Shown: positions 17,392-26,138 of the stretch, one piece after another
Layout: each line of letters starts with the position of its first letter
Numbering within the stretch: the first letter of the stretch is position 1
NCBI GenBank assembly: GCA_900472175.1
Contig: UCHD01000004.1
Coordinates: 243,723 to 307,722, forward strand
Reading direction: 5' to 3'
DNA length: 64,000 nucleotides
From: Hyphomicrobiales bacterium
GTDB lineage: Bacteria > Pseudomonadota > Alphaproteobacteria > Rhizobiales > Rhizobiaceae
Program-made: the position numbers and the translations under genes
The notes under the pieces: generated by a model
What the model saw: the letters and a program-made list of their open reading frames with translations, nothing else
The model's database searches: none
Told to the model about the DNA's origin: nothing

Positions 17392-18741
17392 ATGGTTCAG
17401 AAACACATTCCGTTCGGCATCATGTTGCAAGGCCCCGGTGGCCATATGAACGCCTGGAAACATCCGAGCGGACCTGCCGACGCCAGCGTCAATTTCGAGT
17501 TCTTCGTCAACACCGCCCGCCGGGCGGAGGCCGCAGGCATCGCCTTCGCCTTCGTTGCCGATGGGCTCTACATCAACGCGCAGTCGATCCCGCATTTCCT
17601 CAACCGGTTCGAGCCAATCTCCATCCTCTCGGCCTTGGCTGCCTCGACGTCAAAGATCGGCCTCGTCGGTACGGTCTCCACCTCCTACAGCGACCCGTTC
17701 ACCGTCGCCCGCCAGTTTGCCACGCTCGACCAGATTAGCGGCGGCAGGGCAGGCTGGAATGCGGTGACGACACCGCTCGAAGGATCGGGCCGCAACTATA
17801 GCCGCGAGCATCCCGAACACGAGTTGCGCTACGAGATCGCCGACGAATATCTCGATGTTACCAAGGGGTTGTGGGATTCCTGGGATGACGATGCCTTCGT
17901 CCGCAACCGGGAAACGGGCGTCTATGCCGACAAGGCGAAGCTGCACACGCTTGGCCACAAGGGCCGCTTTTTCCGCGTCGAAGGCCCGCTAAACATCGGC
18001 CGCTCGAAACAGGGCCAGCCGGTTATTTTCCAGGCGGGTGCGTCCGATTCCGGCATCAGGCTCGCCGGTAAACATGCCGATGCCGTCTTCACCAATGGTG
18101 GGCCGATCGAGGACGCCAAGGTTTTTTACAAACAGGTCAAGCAGAGCACGATCGCGCAGGGGCGGCGTGCGGCCGAGATCGGCCTCTATCCGGGCATCGG
18201 GCCGATAGTCGGCGCAACGGCCGTAGAGGCGGAACAGAAATACCAGGCGATCCGCAATCTCGTTACCATCGAGGAAGCGCTGCTCTATCTCGGCCGGTTC
18301 TTCGATCATCACGATTTCAGCGTGTACCCACTGGACGAGGCCTTTCCGGATATCGGCGATATCGGCAAGAACAGTTTTCGCGCCACCACCGACCGGATCA
18401 AGAAGACGGCGCGCGAGAAGAACCTCACCTTACGCGAAATTGCCCTTGATGCGGCCACGCCGCGGACGGCTTTCATCGGTACGGCGGACCATATCGCCAG
18501 CGAGATCATCCGCTGGGTCGAGGAGGGGGCTGCCGACGGGTTCATTCTCGGGTTCCCGGTGATTGCCGAAGGGCTCGACGATTTTGCCACGCATGTCCTG
18601 CCGATCCTCGAGCAGCGTGGCTATTTCAATCCGGCGCTCGGGGGCGCGACACTGCGGGATCATCTGGGCCTCGAATACCGCGAAAGCCGCTATGCAGCCC
18701 CCACGGAAAACGTCGAACGTGGAAAGGCGGTCGGCGCCTGA
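17392..18741 (+). CDS. NtaA/SnaA/DszA family FMN-dependent monooxygenase (YtnJ/YxeK-like)
   Basis: This 449-aa flavin monooxygenase has family landmarks GGHMNAWKHP near the start, FAFVADGLYI, GRAGWNAVTTPLEGSGRNY and VIFQAGASDSGIRLA. The group uses FMNH2 and oxygen and includes DszA, nitrilotriacetate monooxygenase and Bacillus YxeK/YtnJ, which cleave the C-S bond of N-acetyl-S-(2-succino)cysteine or related thioethers. Its neighbours (GNAT, M20 deacylase, amino-acid ABC system) are those of the ytm/yxe operons, making C-S cleavage the best hypothesis. AAAAAGGA 9 nt upstream fixes the ATG at 17392. A separate flavin reductase is not seen nearby. Confidence 0.87.
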   Translation: MVQKHIPFGIMLQGPGGHMNAWKHPSGPADASVNFEFFVNTARRAEAAGIAFAFVADGLYINAQSIPHFLNRFEPISILSALAASTSKIGLVGTVSTSYSDPFTVARQFATLDQISGGRAGWNAVTTPLEGSGRNYSREHPEHELRYEIADEYLDVTKGLWDSWDDDAFVRNRETGVYADKAKLHTLGHKGRFFRVEGPLNIGRSKQGQPVIFQAGASDSGIRLAGKHADAVFTNGGPIEDAKVFYKQVKQSTIAQGRRAAEIGLYPGIGPIVGATAVEAEQKYQAIRNLVTIEEALLYLGRFFDHHDFSVYPLDEAFPDIGDIGKNSFRATTDRIKKTAREKNLTLREIALDAATPRTAFIGTADHIASEIIRWVEEGAADGFILGFPVIAEGLDDFATHVLPILEQRGYFNPALGGATLRDHLGLEYRESRYAAPTENVERGKAVGA

Positions 18742-18758
18742 GGCGCCGGGAGCCGGCC

Positions 18759-19946
18759 ATGAACATCATCGCACAGCCCCAACGCCTGAACGATCCGGTA
18801 GAGCAAGGAATCGCCGCCTATCTCGACGAGATCATCGCACTTCGCCACGACCTCCATCAGTATCCGGAGCTTGCCTTCCAGGAGCGGCGGACCAGCAAGC
18901 TGATCGCTTCGCATCTCTCCTCCTGGGGATACGATGTCACCACCGGCATCGCCGGAACAGGTGTTGTCGCAACGTTGAAGCGTGGCGCTGGCGAACGCCG
19001 GATCGGTATTCGGGCCGATATGGATGCCCTGCCGATCGAGGAGGCAACAGGGCTTGCCTATGCCAGCAGCAATCCGGGTGTCATGCACGCCTGCGGCCAT
19101 GATGGCCATACGTCCATTCTGCTGGCCGCTGCCCGCTACCTCGCTGAACGCTCGGCGTTCGACGGCACGCTTCACCTGATCTTCCAGCCGGCCGAGGAAA
19201 TCGGCGCCGGTGCCCGCAAGATGATTTCGGAAGGTCTGTTCGAGCGCTTTCCGGTCGACGCGATCTTCGGGCTGCACAATTGGCCCGGTGTTGCATTGGG
19301 TCAGTTCGGCTTTGTCTCCGGCGCCGCCATGGCCTCCGTCGATCAGGCGAAGATCCGCATCGTCGGCAAGGGCGGCCACGGGGCAGAGCCGCACCGCGCC
19401 ATCGATCCGGTTCTGGCCTCCGCATCCTTCATCACGGCGCTGCAGAGCGTGGTCTCACGCAATGTCGATCCGCAGGACATGGCGGTGGCGACGGTCGGAT
19501 CGATCCATGCGGGTTCGGCTTCCAACGTCATCCCGGAAAGCGTCGAGCTGAAACTCACCATGCGCGCCTTTACCGAAACCGTCCGCCAGCAGTTGCAAGA
19601 ACGCATTCCTGCACTGGCGCGGGCGCAGGCGGAGAGTTTTGGTGCAGTGGCCGAGGTGGATTACCGGCTTGGGTTTCCGGCGCTGATCAACCACCGCGAA
19701 GAGACCGATTTTGCACGCGGTGTCGCGCTCGCGACCTTCGGCCCGGTAAGAGTGGAGGAGGGGTTCAAGCCGCGCACGGCGAGCGAGGATTTCGCCTTCA
19801 TGCTGCAGGAAAAGCCCGGCAGCTACCTGTTTGTCGGCAATGGCGAGACGCCGCCGCTGCACAGCGCCCATTACGATTTCAACGACGCGATCATCGCCCC
19901 CGCCGCCCGCTACTGGGTGCGGCTGGCGGAAGCTTTTCTCAACTAG
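18759..19946 (+). CDS. M20D amidohydrolase / N-acyl-amino-acid deacylase (SndA/SndB, HipO-like)
   Basis: This 395-aa binuclear metallohydrolase is of the hippurate hydrolase/IAA-amino-acid hydrolase family. LRHDLHQYPELAFQE opens the catalytic domain. GIRADMDALPI, MHACGHDGH (His-Cys-His metal region) and FQPAEE (catalytic Glu) are intact, and the dimerisation domain contains GKGGHGAEPH. In the Bacillus 2SC pathway the homologous SndA/SndB removes the acetyl group after desulfurisation. It starts 17 bp after the monooxygenase. Removal of an N-acetyl group is inferred from context. Confidence 0.87.
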   Translation: MNIIAQPQRLNDPVEQGIAAYLDEIIALRHDLHQYPELAFQERRTSKLIASHLSSWGYDVTTGIAGTGVVATLKRGAGERRIGIRADMDALPIEEATGLAYASSNPGVMHACGHDGHTSILLAAARYLAERSAFDGTLHLIFQPAEEIGAGARKMISEGLFERFPVDAIFGLHNWPGVALGQFGFVSGAAMASVDQAKIRIVGKGGHGAEPHRAIDPVLASASFITALQSVVSRNVDPQDMAVATVGSIHAGSASNVIPESVELKLTMRAFTETVRQQLQERIPALARAQAESFGAVAEVDYRLGFPALINHREETDFARGVALATFGPVRVEEGFKPRTASEDFAFMLQEKPGSYLFVGNGETPPLHSAHYDFNDAIIAPAARYWVRLAEAFLN

Positions 19947-19982
19947 ATCTCAACAGCCACAGTCTGAACAGGAATGGCGAAA

Positions 19983-20537
19983 ATGAGCGATACGTTTTTC
20001 TACACCACGCCGCTTGATCCCCGCGCAAAACCGCTGATCGATGAACTGACCTACGAATACGACAGCCGTTACGGCTCATATTTCAGCGAGGCCGGTGCCG
20101 CCGAAGAGATGAACCGATATCCGGCCGAAGCTTTTGCGCCGCCGCACGGGAATTTCCTGTTGCTTCAGCGCAACGGCGAAACGATCGGCGGCGGTGCCTT
20201 CAAATATTATGACGAGCGCACCGCCGAATTCAAACGCATCTGGACGCGTTCCGACCTGCGCCGTCAGGGCCTTGCCGTCAAGGTTTTGATCGAGCTGGAG
20301 GAGCAGGCGGCCCGTCAGGGATTTTCCCGTGTCTACCTGACCACCGGGTTTCGCCAGCCGGAAGCCGTCGGCCTCTATCTGAAATACGGCTACACGGCGC
20401 TTTTCGACGTCGATGCCGACCCGGAAATCTACAAGTCGCTGCCCTTTGAGAAAGAGATCGGCCATCTCGCCGTCGCGGGGCTGTCGGGGGCTGTGGCAGC
20501 GGAGCAGCCGTTCCCGCGTGCAGCCGGACAGCGCTGA
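19983..20537 (+). CDS. GNAT N-acetyltransferase (SnaA/SnaB-like)
   Basis: This 184-aa acetyltransferase has the acetyl-CoA-binding signature RSDLRRQGLAVKVL and the trailing GLYLKYGYTALFDVD that closes the GNAT fold. AGGA abuts an ATG at 19974 but is correctly spaced (9 nt) from the ATG at 19983, so the latter is chosen. In Bacillus ytmI/yxeL the equivalent enzyme acetylates the S-substituted cysteine before oxidation. Lying between the deacylase and the transporter fits that job. Residues after about 165 look unstructured. Confidence 0.83.
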   Translation: MSDTFFYTTPLDPRAKPLIDELTYEYDSRYGSYFSEAGAAEEMNRYPAEAFAPPHGNFLLLQRNGETIGGGAFKYYDERTAEFKRIWTRSDLRRQGLAVKVLIELEEQAARQGFSRVYLTTGFRQPEAVGLYLKYGYTALFDVDADPEIYKSLPFEKEIGHLAVAGLSGAVAAEQPFPRAAGQR

Positions 20538-20574
20538 GCAATCAGAAACTTCACCATTTACCAGGGGGCAGCAG

Positions 20575-22356
20575 ATGGAGCTCACGTCAGATTTCGCAGG
20601 CATCGAGCCAGGCCGTAGAGCGGCCGAACACAGCCAGGACTATTCGCGCTACCGGATTATTCCCGCGCGCCATCCCGGCCGGCTGGTTGGTACGCTGTTT
20701 GCAGGCTTCGTTATCGCGGCGATCCTCTATTCGACCTTCACCAACCCGCGCTGGGGCTGGAATGTCTTTGCCGAGTGGTTCTTTGCCGAGCCTGTTCTGG
20801 CTGGTCTCGGCCGGACGCTGCTGCTGACGGCGCTGGCAACCGTGTCCGGCTCAGTGCTCGGAACCGCATTGGCGCTTGCCCGGGTGTCGAAATCGCCGCT
20901 GCTCTCCGGCCTCTCATGGGGCTATGTCTGGCTGCTGCGCTCGATCCCGCTGATCGTGCTGCTGCTGGTTCTCAACAATCTCGGCTATCTCTATGAGACG
21001 ATCAAAATCGGCGTACCCTTCACCGATGCGGTTCTGTTCGATTATCCGACCGTACAGTTGCTGACGCCGTTTGCCGCCGCCTTTCTCGGCCTGACACTGA
21101 ACCAGTCCGCGTTCTTCTCCGAAATTGTCCGTGGCGGCATCCTGTCCGTCGATCAGGGGCAGCTTGAAGCTGCCGCCGCCCTTGGCCTGCCGCGCCGCCG
21201 TCAGGTGTTCCGCATCGTTTTGCCGCAGGCGATGCGTTCGATCCTGCCGACCGGCTTCAACGAGATCATTGGTCTGGCGAAAAGCACGTCGATGGTCTAT
21301 GTGCTTGCCCTGCCGGAGCTGTTCTACACGGTGCAGGTCATCTACCGCCGCAACCTTGAAGTCATCCCGCTTTTGATGGTGGCGACGGCCTGGTATCTGG
21401 TGATCATGACCGTGCTGTCGATCGCCCAGCATTATATCGAGCGGTACTTTTCCAAAGGCGCGGTGCGCAATCCGGTGCCTCTGCCTTTCCAGGCCTTCTT
21501 CGCCCGCTTTCGCCAGCCCTTGCCGCGGCAGACGGCCGGTGCAGGCAGCCAGACTGTCCGCAAGACAGGTTTTCGCGACGCGCCCTTGCTGAGAGCCGGT
21601 GCGGCGGTGCGCATCCACGGTATTTCCAAGAGCTTTGGTGCCTTGAAGGTGCTCGATACGATCGACCTTACCCTTCCGGCAGGCAGCGTCACCGCTATTC
21701 TCGGACCGTCCGGTTCCGGCAAATCGACCTTGCTGCGCGCTATCAATCATCTGGAACGTGTCGATAGCGGCTTCATCTCGGTCGATGGCGATCTTGTCGG
21801 CTATCGCCAGAATGGCGAAACGCTCTACGAACTGAAGGAAAAGGATATTCTGAAAAGCCGTGCTGACATCGGTATGGTGTTCCAGAATTTCAATCTCTTC
21901 CCGCATCTGACCGTCCTGGAAAACCTCGTCGAAGCGCCGATGCAGGTCCGGGGGACGGATCGCGCCGAGGCCGTCGAGCTGGCGCGGGAGCTTCTCGCCC
22001 GCGTCGGCCTGACGGACAAGATCGACGCCTATCCTCGCCAGCTTTCCGGCGGCCAGCAGCAGCGTGTTGCCATCGCGAGAGCCTTGGCGCTGAAGCCGAA
22101 GGTGCTGCTGTTCGACGAGCCGACATCGGCGCTCGACCCGGAGCTAGTCGGCGAGGTGCTTGATGTGATCAAGGAATTAGCCCGCACCGGAACGACACTG
22201 GTGATCGTCACCCACGAAGTCGGGTTTGCCCGCGAAGTGGCCGATACGGTGGTGTTCATGGAAGGCGGCCACATTCTGGAGGTCGGCCCACCGGCCCGGA
22301 TCTTCAATCAGCCGAACCACCCGCGTACCCGCGAATTCCTCGCAAAAGTTCTCTAG
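20575..22356 (+). CDS. amino-acid ABC transporter, permease fused to ATP-binding domain
   Basis: This 593-aa fusion has a HisM/YecS-type permease at residues about 30-310 (EAA loop [20 protein letters not shown]), a short linker, then a GlnQ-type ATPase. The ATPase has Walker [10 protein letters not shown], signature [15 protein letters not shown] and Walker [14 protein letters not shown]. Permease and ATPase are normally separate genes (TcyL/M/N, YxeN/O). The fusion is a known but less common arrangement in this family. CAGGGGGCAGCAG precedes the ATG at 20575 and excludes the longer open frame. It probably imports cystine-like or S-substituted cysteines with the two downstream binding proteins. 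Confidence 0.88.
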   Translation: MELTSDFAGIEPGRRAAEHSQDYSRYRIIPARHPGRLVGTLFAGFVIAAILYSTFTNPRWGWNVFAEWFFAEPVLAGLGRTLLLTALATVSGSVLGTALALARVSKSPLLSGLSWGYVWLLRSIPLIVLLLVLNNLGYLYETIKIGVPFTDAVLFDYPTVQLLTPFAAAFLGLTLNQSAFFSEIVRGGILSVDQGQLEAAAALGLPRRRQVFRIVLPQAMRSILPTGFNEIIGLAKSTSMVYVLALPELFYTVQVIYRRNLEVIPLLMVATAWYLVIMTVLSIAQHYIERYFSKGAVRNPVPLPFQAFFARFRQPLPRQTAGAGSQTVRKTGFRDAPLLRAGAAVRIHGISKSFGALKVLDTIDLTLPAGSVTAILGPSGSGKSTLLRAINHLERVDSGFISVDGDLVGYRQNGETLYELKEKDILKSRADIGMVFQNFNLFPHLTVLENLVEAPMQVRGTDRAEAVELARELLARVGLTDKIDAYPRQLSGGQQQRVAIARALALKPKVLLFDEPTSALDPELVGEVLDVIKELARTGTTLVIVTHEVGFAREVADTVVFMEGGHILEVGPPARIFNQPNHPRTREFLAKVL

Positions 22357-22434
22357 CAGATTTCCGGCCGCCTGAGCGGACGGGAAGGGACTGATATCGA
22401 CTGCAACCCTAAGATGAAAATGGAGATGGGACAC

Positions 22435-23379
22435 ATGACATTCTTACACAATGCAAAACTTCTGATGGCAGGCGCCGTTACGATCGCAGCCCTTGGGCTT
22501 GGCTCCGCACATGCGGCCGAGAAGTTCGACCTGAGCCCGGATATTTCCAAGCGGGTTCGAGCCGAAAAAGACGAGGCGGCGATCAAGGCGATCTCAAGCG
22601 ACTTCAAGTTCGTCACGCCGGGCAAGTTGACTGTTGCCATCAATGCCTGGGATCCGCCGATCGCCACATATGCTTCGGACGCCAAGACGGTTGTTGGCGC
22701 CGATCCGGACCTCGCTTCGCTTCTGGCGGATTCGCTGGGGCTGGAGCTTGAGCTGGTTTCCGTTGCCTGGGCCGACTGGCCGCTCGGTGTTGCCTCCGGC
22801 AAATACGACGCGGTCATCAGCAACGTCACGGTGACCGAAGAGCGCAAGGAGAAGTTCGATTTCTCCACCTATCGCAAGGATGTTCTGGGCTTTTACGTCA
22901 AGGCCGACAGCAAGGTCAGTGAGATCAAGGAGCCGAAGGATGTCGCCGGGCTGAAGGTGATCACGGGGGCTGGCACCAACCAGGAAAAGATCATTCTCGA
23001 ATGGGACCGCCAGAACGTTGCAGCGGGTCTCGCGCCTATCGAGGTGCAGTATTACGACGACCGTGCCGCCGCCGAACTGGCGCTGCAGTCCGGCCGCGCC
23101 GATGTCGAGTTCAATCCGAACGCGACGCAGGCCTATAGCGCCTCGATCAAGAACCAGACCAAGCTCGTCGGTATCGTCAGCGGCGGCTGGCCGCTGGCGG
23201 CCGACATCGCGGTCACGACCCGCAAGGGTGCCGGCCTTGCCGATGCAGTGACGGTGGCGATCAACGACCTGATCAAGAGCGGCAAGTATGGCGAAGTGCT
23301 GAAGCACTGGAGCCTCGAAGCCGAAGGTGTCGATCAGTCCTACACCAACCCAGCCGGCCTGCCGAAAAGCGGTTCGTAA
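22435..23379 (+). CDS. amino-acid ABC transporter substrate-binding protein, copy 1 (TcyJ/TcyK-like)
   Basis: This 314-aa family-3 solute-binding protein has a signal peptide ending near GSAHA. The mature part starts AEKFDLSPDISKRVRAEK. The TYASDAKTVVGADPDLA segment and the DYDAVISN-like KYDAVISNVTVTEERK motif are typical of polar amino-acid binders. Three closely spaced in-frame ATGs precede it. GGAG is 9 nt before the one at 22435, and this start gives the cleanest signal peptide. It is closely related to the next gene. The ligand is predicted to be an S-substituted cysteine. Confidence 0.87.
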   Translation: MTFLHNAKLLMAGAVTIAALGLGSAHAAEKFDLSPDISKRVRAEKDEAAIKAISSDFKFVTPGKLTVAINAWDPPIATYASDAKTVVGADPDLASLLADSLGLELELVSVAWADWPLGVASGKYDAVISNVTVTEERKEKFDFSTYRKDVLGFYVKADSKVSEIKEPKDVAGLKVITGAGTNQEKIILEWDRQNVAAGLAPIEVQYYDDRAAAELALQSGRADVEFNPNATQAYSASIKNQTKLVGIVSGGWPLAADIAVTTRKGAGLADAVTVAINDLIKSGKYGEVLKHWSLEAEGVDQSYTNPAGLPKSGS

Positions 23380-23444
23380 GACGGCACGAGGCGGCCCGGC
23401 GCTCTCTATAGTGCCGGGCCGGACAATCCATGGAGACGATGACA

Positions 23445-24383
23445 ATGACTGATAGACCCGCTTTCCGGACGTTCCTGATCACCGCACTTGTTTCGACGCT
23501 GACATTTTTCGGCGCAGCTCAAGCGGACGAAGTATTCGACCTTAGCCCGGAACAACCGGCGCGCATCCGCGCAGAGAAGAATGATGCCGCCATCGCCGCG
23601 ATCTCGAAGGATTTTACCTTCGTCTCGCCCGGCAAGTTCACAGTCGCGGTCAGTCCCGGCGGGCCGCCGCTTGCGACCTATGCGACCGATGCAAAGACCG
23701 TCGTTGGAGCCGATCCGGATTATGCCTCCGCCATTGCCGATAGCTTGGGACTTGAACTGGAGTTGGTGCCGGTCGCCTGGATCGACTGGCCGCTTGGCCT
23801 GACATCCGGCAAATATGACGCGGTCATCTCCAATGTCGGCGTCACCGAGCAGCGCAAGGAAAAATTCGATTTCTCTACCTATCGCCAGGGCCTGCACGGT
23901 TTCTTCGTCAAGTCCGATAGCCCGATCAGTGCGATCAAGGAGCCGAAGGATGCCGCGGGTCTGCGTATCATCGTCGGTGCCGGCACCAACCAGGAGCGCA
24001 TCCTGCTCAGATGGAATGACGAAAACGTCGCCGCCGGGCTAAGACCGTTGGAACTGCAATATTACGACGACGAGGCAGCGAGCCTTCTGGCGGTATCGTC
24101 TGGCCGGGCTGAGGTCATCGTCCAGCCGCATGCGCAACTCGTCTACATTGCTGCACGCGATCACAACATCAAGCGGGTGGGGACCCTGAGCGCCGGCTGG
24201 CCGGATCGCTCCGATGTGGCCATCACCACGAAAAAGGGCAGTGGGCTGGCGGACGCCTTAACGGTCGCCACCAACGGGCTGATCGAGAAGGGGGTTTACG
24301 CCAGGATTCTCGATCATTGGCACCTTGCCGAGGAAGCTTTGCCAAAATCGGAAACCAATCCGCCCGGCCTGCCGAAATCGTGA
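23445..24383 (+). CDS. amino-acid ABC transporter substrate-binding protein, copy 2 (paralogue)
   Basis: This 312-aa protein aligns end to end with the preceding binding protein. Both share FDLSPE/D, TYA-DAKTVVGADPD, DSLGLELELV, SGKYDAVISNV and GAGTNQE. The signal peptide ends near AAQA. GGAG 9 nt before the ATG at 23445 supports the start. Divergence is concentrated in the second half (for example QPHAQLVYIAARDHN against NPNATQAYSASIKNQ), suggesting a different ligand preference for the same transporter. Bacillus ytm likewise has two binding proteins (TcyJ and TcyK). Confidence 0.87.
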   Translation: MTDRPAFRTFLITALVSTLTFFGAAQADEVFDLSPEQPARIRAEKNDAAIAAISKDFTFVSPGKFTVAVSPGGPPLATYATDAKTVVGADPDYASAIADSLGLELELVPVAWIDWPLGLTSGKYDAVISNVGVTEQRKEKFDFSTYRQGLHGFFVKSDSPISAIKEPKDAAGLRIIVGAGTNQERILLRWNDENVAAGLRPLELQYYDDEAASLLAVSSGRAEVIVQPHAQLVYIAARDHNIKRVGTLSAGWPDRSDVAITTKKGSGLADALTVATNGLIEKGVYARILDHWHLAEEALPKSETNPPGLPKS

Positions 24384-24408
24384 AGCCCAAAAATCGAAGG
24401 AAGACACG

Positions 24409-25443
24409 ATGAGCAGCATCGCCATCAATCATATCGGCTTTCTGACACCGGGCAATTATCCCGCCGACAATCCGTTGTCCGGATTGGAAAGGACGCTGAA
24501 ACTTCTCGAATATGGCGAGGAGATCGGCTTCCAGAGTGCCTGGGCGCGTCAACGGCATCTGGAGCCAGGCATCTCCTCGGCGACCGCGTTTCTTGCGGCG
24601 GCAACCCAGCGCACCAGCCGCATTCAGCTCGGCACGGCGGTTATCCCGATCGGTTATGAAAGTCCGTACCGGCTTGCCGAGGATCTTTCTACGGTCGATG
24701 TTCTCTCGGGCGGCCGACTGAATGTCGGATTGAGTGCCGGGCGGCCGCTGCATGCCGACCTTATTGCGCCGCTGGTGTTCGACGGTGATTGGGAAGGTTA
24801 TGATTTCTCGCACGAACGGGTGCTGCGCTTCGTCGATAACCTGAAGAGCAATGCTGTCGGTGACGAAACAACCTTCATCAAGACACCCTTCGGACCGCAA
24901 CGGCCCCGTCTGCAACCCCATGCCAGGGGGCTGACCGACCGAATCTGGTACGGCGGTGGCTCGCTTCGCTCGGCCGTCTGGGCAGGGCGCAACGGTTTCA
25001 ACCTTCTGATCGGCAATGTCACGACCGGTGAAGACACGGATGATTTCTTCGTCGCCCAGTCGCGGCAACTGACGGCCTACCGCGAAGCGGGCGGTGCGGC
25101 CAGGCGGGTTGGGCTTGGGCGTGTCATCATTCCCACCGACAGCGCCGATGCGCAGACCCGCAGGCGTTATCTCGACTATGCGGCGGGGCGGAACGAACGG
25201 ACGCTGACCCCGCAAGGCGAACGCCGTACGCTTTATGCCCGCGACATTGTGGGTACGTCTGAAGACATTCTGGAGCGGCTGTTTGCCGACCCGATCCTGC
25301 CGAATGTTAGCGAACTCAGGCTCGAGCTTCCCTATGAATTCGAAGACGCGGAGTACCGCCAGATTATCCACGACTTCGCCACGCTTGTTGCGCCCCGGCT
25401 CGGGTGGATCAACGGCGCAGAGCGACAGAAACGGATCGCCTGA
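24409..25443 (+). CDS. LLM class flavin-dependent oxidoreductase (third flavoenzyme of the operon)
   Basis: This 344-aa luciferase-like protein has FQSAWARQRHLEPGISSA near the N-terminus, RIQLGTAVIPIGYESPYRLAEDL and GGRLNVGLSAGRP, placing it in a different LLM subgroup from the first gene. It has no obvious counterpart in the Bacillus ytm operon (its flavoenzymes match the first two genes here), so it may widen the range of thioethers oxidised or supply another step. GAAGGA 8 nt upstream fixes the ATG at 24409. The substrate is unknown. Confidence 0.84.
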   Translation: MSSIAINHIGFLTPGNYPADNPLSGLERTLKLLEYGEEIGFQSAWARQRHLEPGISSATAFLAAATQRTSRIQLGTAVIPIGYESPYRLAEDLSTVDVLSGGRLNVGLSAGRPLHADLIAPLVFDGDWEGYDFSHERVLRFVDNLKSNAVGDETTFIKTPFGPQRPRLQPHARGLTDRIWYGGGSLRSAVWAGRNGFNLLIGNVTTGEDTDDFFVAQSRQLTAYREAGGAARRVGLGRVIIPTDSADAQTRRRYLDYAAGRNERTLTPQGERRTLYARDIVGTSEDILERLFADPILPNVSELRLELPYEFEDAEYRQIIHDFATLVAPRLGWINGAERQKRIA

Positions 25444-25494
25444 GCGCGGCGTCCAGCTTCCTTCCCATCCCGATATCAGCAGGAATGACAGGCA

Positions 25495-26091
25495 TTGACC
25501 AAAATCATCGACTATTTCTTCTCCATCGGATCACCGTGGTCCTATATCGGTTTCGACGCATTCATCGAACTTGCGGCAAAGAGCGATGCCGAGATCAAAC
25601 CCTATCTGACGACCGTCGTGGAAGAGAATGGCGGGATCTTTTCGCGCAATCGCCCGGAAGTCCGGCGCAGTTACTGGATGCGGGATCTAAAACGCTGGGC
25701 GCGGGTGCGCGGCAAGGACCTGATCCTTGAAAACCGCCCGGCGCTCAGCGACCCGGCCCCCGCGTCGCTGATCATCATCGCCGCCTATCTCGACGGTAAG
25801 GACTGGATTGGGTTGACCCGCGTCCTGCAGCAGGCTTTCTGGGGCGAGGCGAAGGATATCGGCCAGCCGCAGGTTCGCGAAGCAATTGCAAATGCGGCGG
25901 GCTTTGATGGTACCGCTCTCCTGCAACGACAGGGAGACGACGACGTGCGGGCCAAATGGGCTGCCGACCGGGAACACGCTTTGAAGAGTGGCGTCTTCGG
26001 GTTCCCGACATTCCTTTACGACAGCGAGATTTACTGGGGGCAGGACAACCTGCCGTTCCTGGAACGCCATGTCGCTGGCGACAGACCTTAG
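25495..26091 (+). CDS. DsbA-fold protein, 2-hydroxychromene-2-carboxylate isomerase / GST-kappa-like
   Basis: This 198-aa thioredoxin-fold protein starts TKIIDYFFSIGSPWSYIG. The SPWSY motif stands where DsbA has CxxC, so it belongs to the HCCA isomerase/GST-kappa group with a Ser rather than a redox Cys pair. VFGFPTFLYDSEIYWGQD near the end contains the cis-Pro strand and the closing segment of that family. The start is TTG with AGGA 10 nt before it; no in-frame ATG fits. In this operon a glutathione-dependent step on a sulfenic or thiol intermediate is conceivable but speculative. Confidence 0.8.
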   Translation: MTKIIDYFFSIGSPWSYIGFDAFIELAAKSDAEIKPYLTTVVEENGGIFSRNRPEVRRSYWMRDLKRWARVRGKDLILENRPALSDPAPASLIIIAAYLDGKDWIGLTRVLQQAFWGEAKDIGQPQVREAIANAAGFDGTALLQRQGDDDVRAKWAADREHALKSGVFGFPTFLYDSEIYWGQDNLPFLERHVAGDRP

Positions 26092-26138
26092 CCATACCGA
26101 GTGAATGCGCATAGACCGCCGCAAAAATGCAGGACACC

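Noticed and set aside
20413-20574. Upstream extension of the permease-ATPase fusion into the GNAT gene
   Set aside because: The extra 54 codons overlap the GNAT frame and read as shadow sequence. CAGGGGGCAGCAG right before the ATG at 20575 marks the true start.
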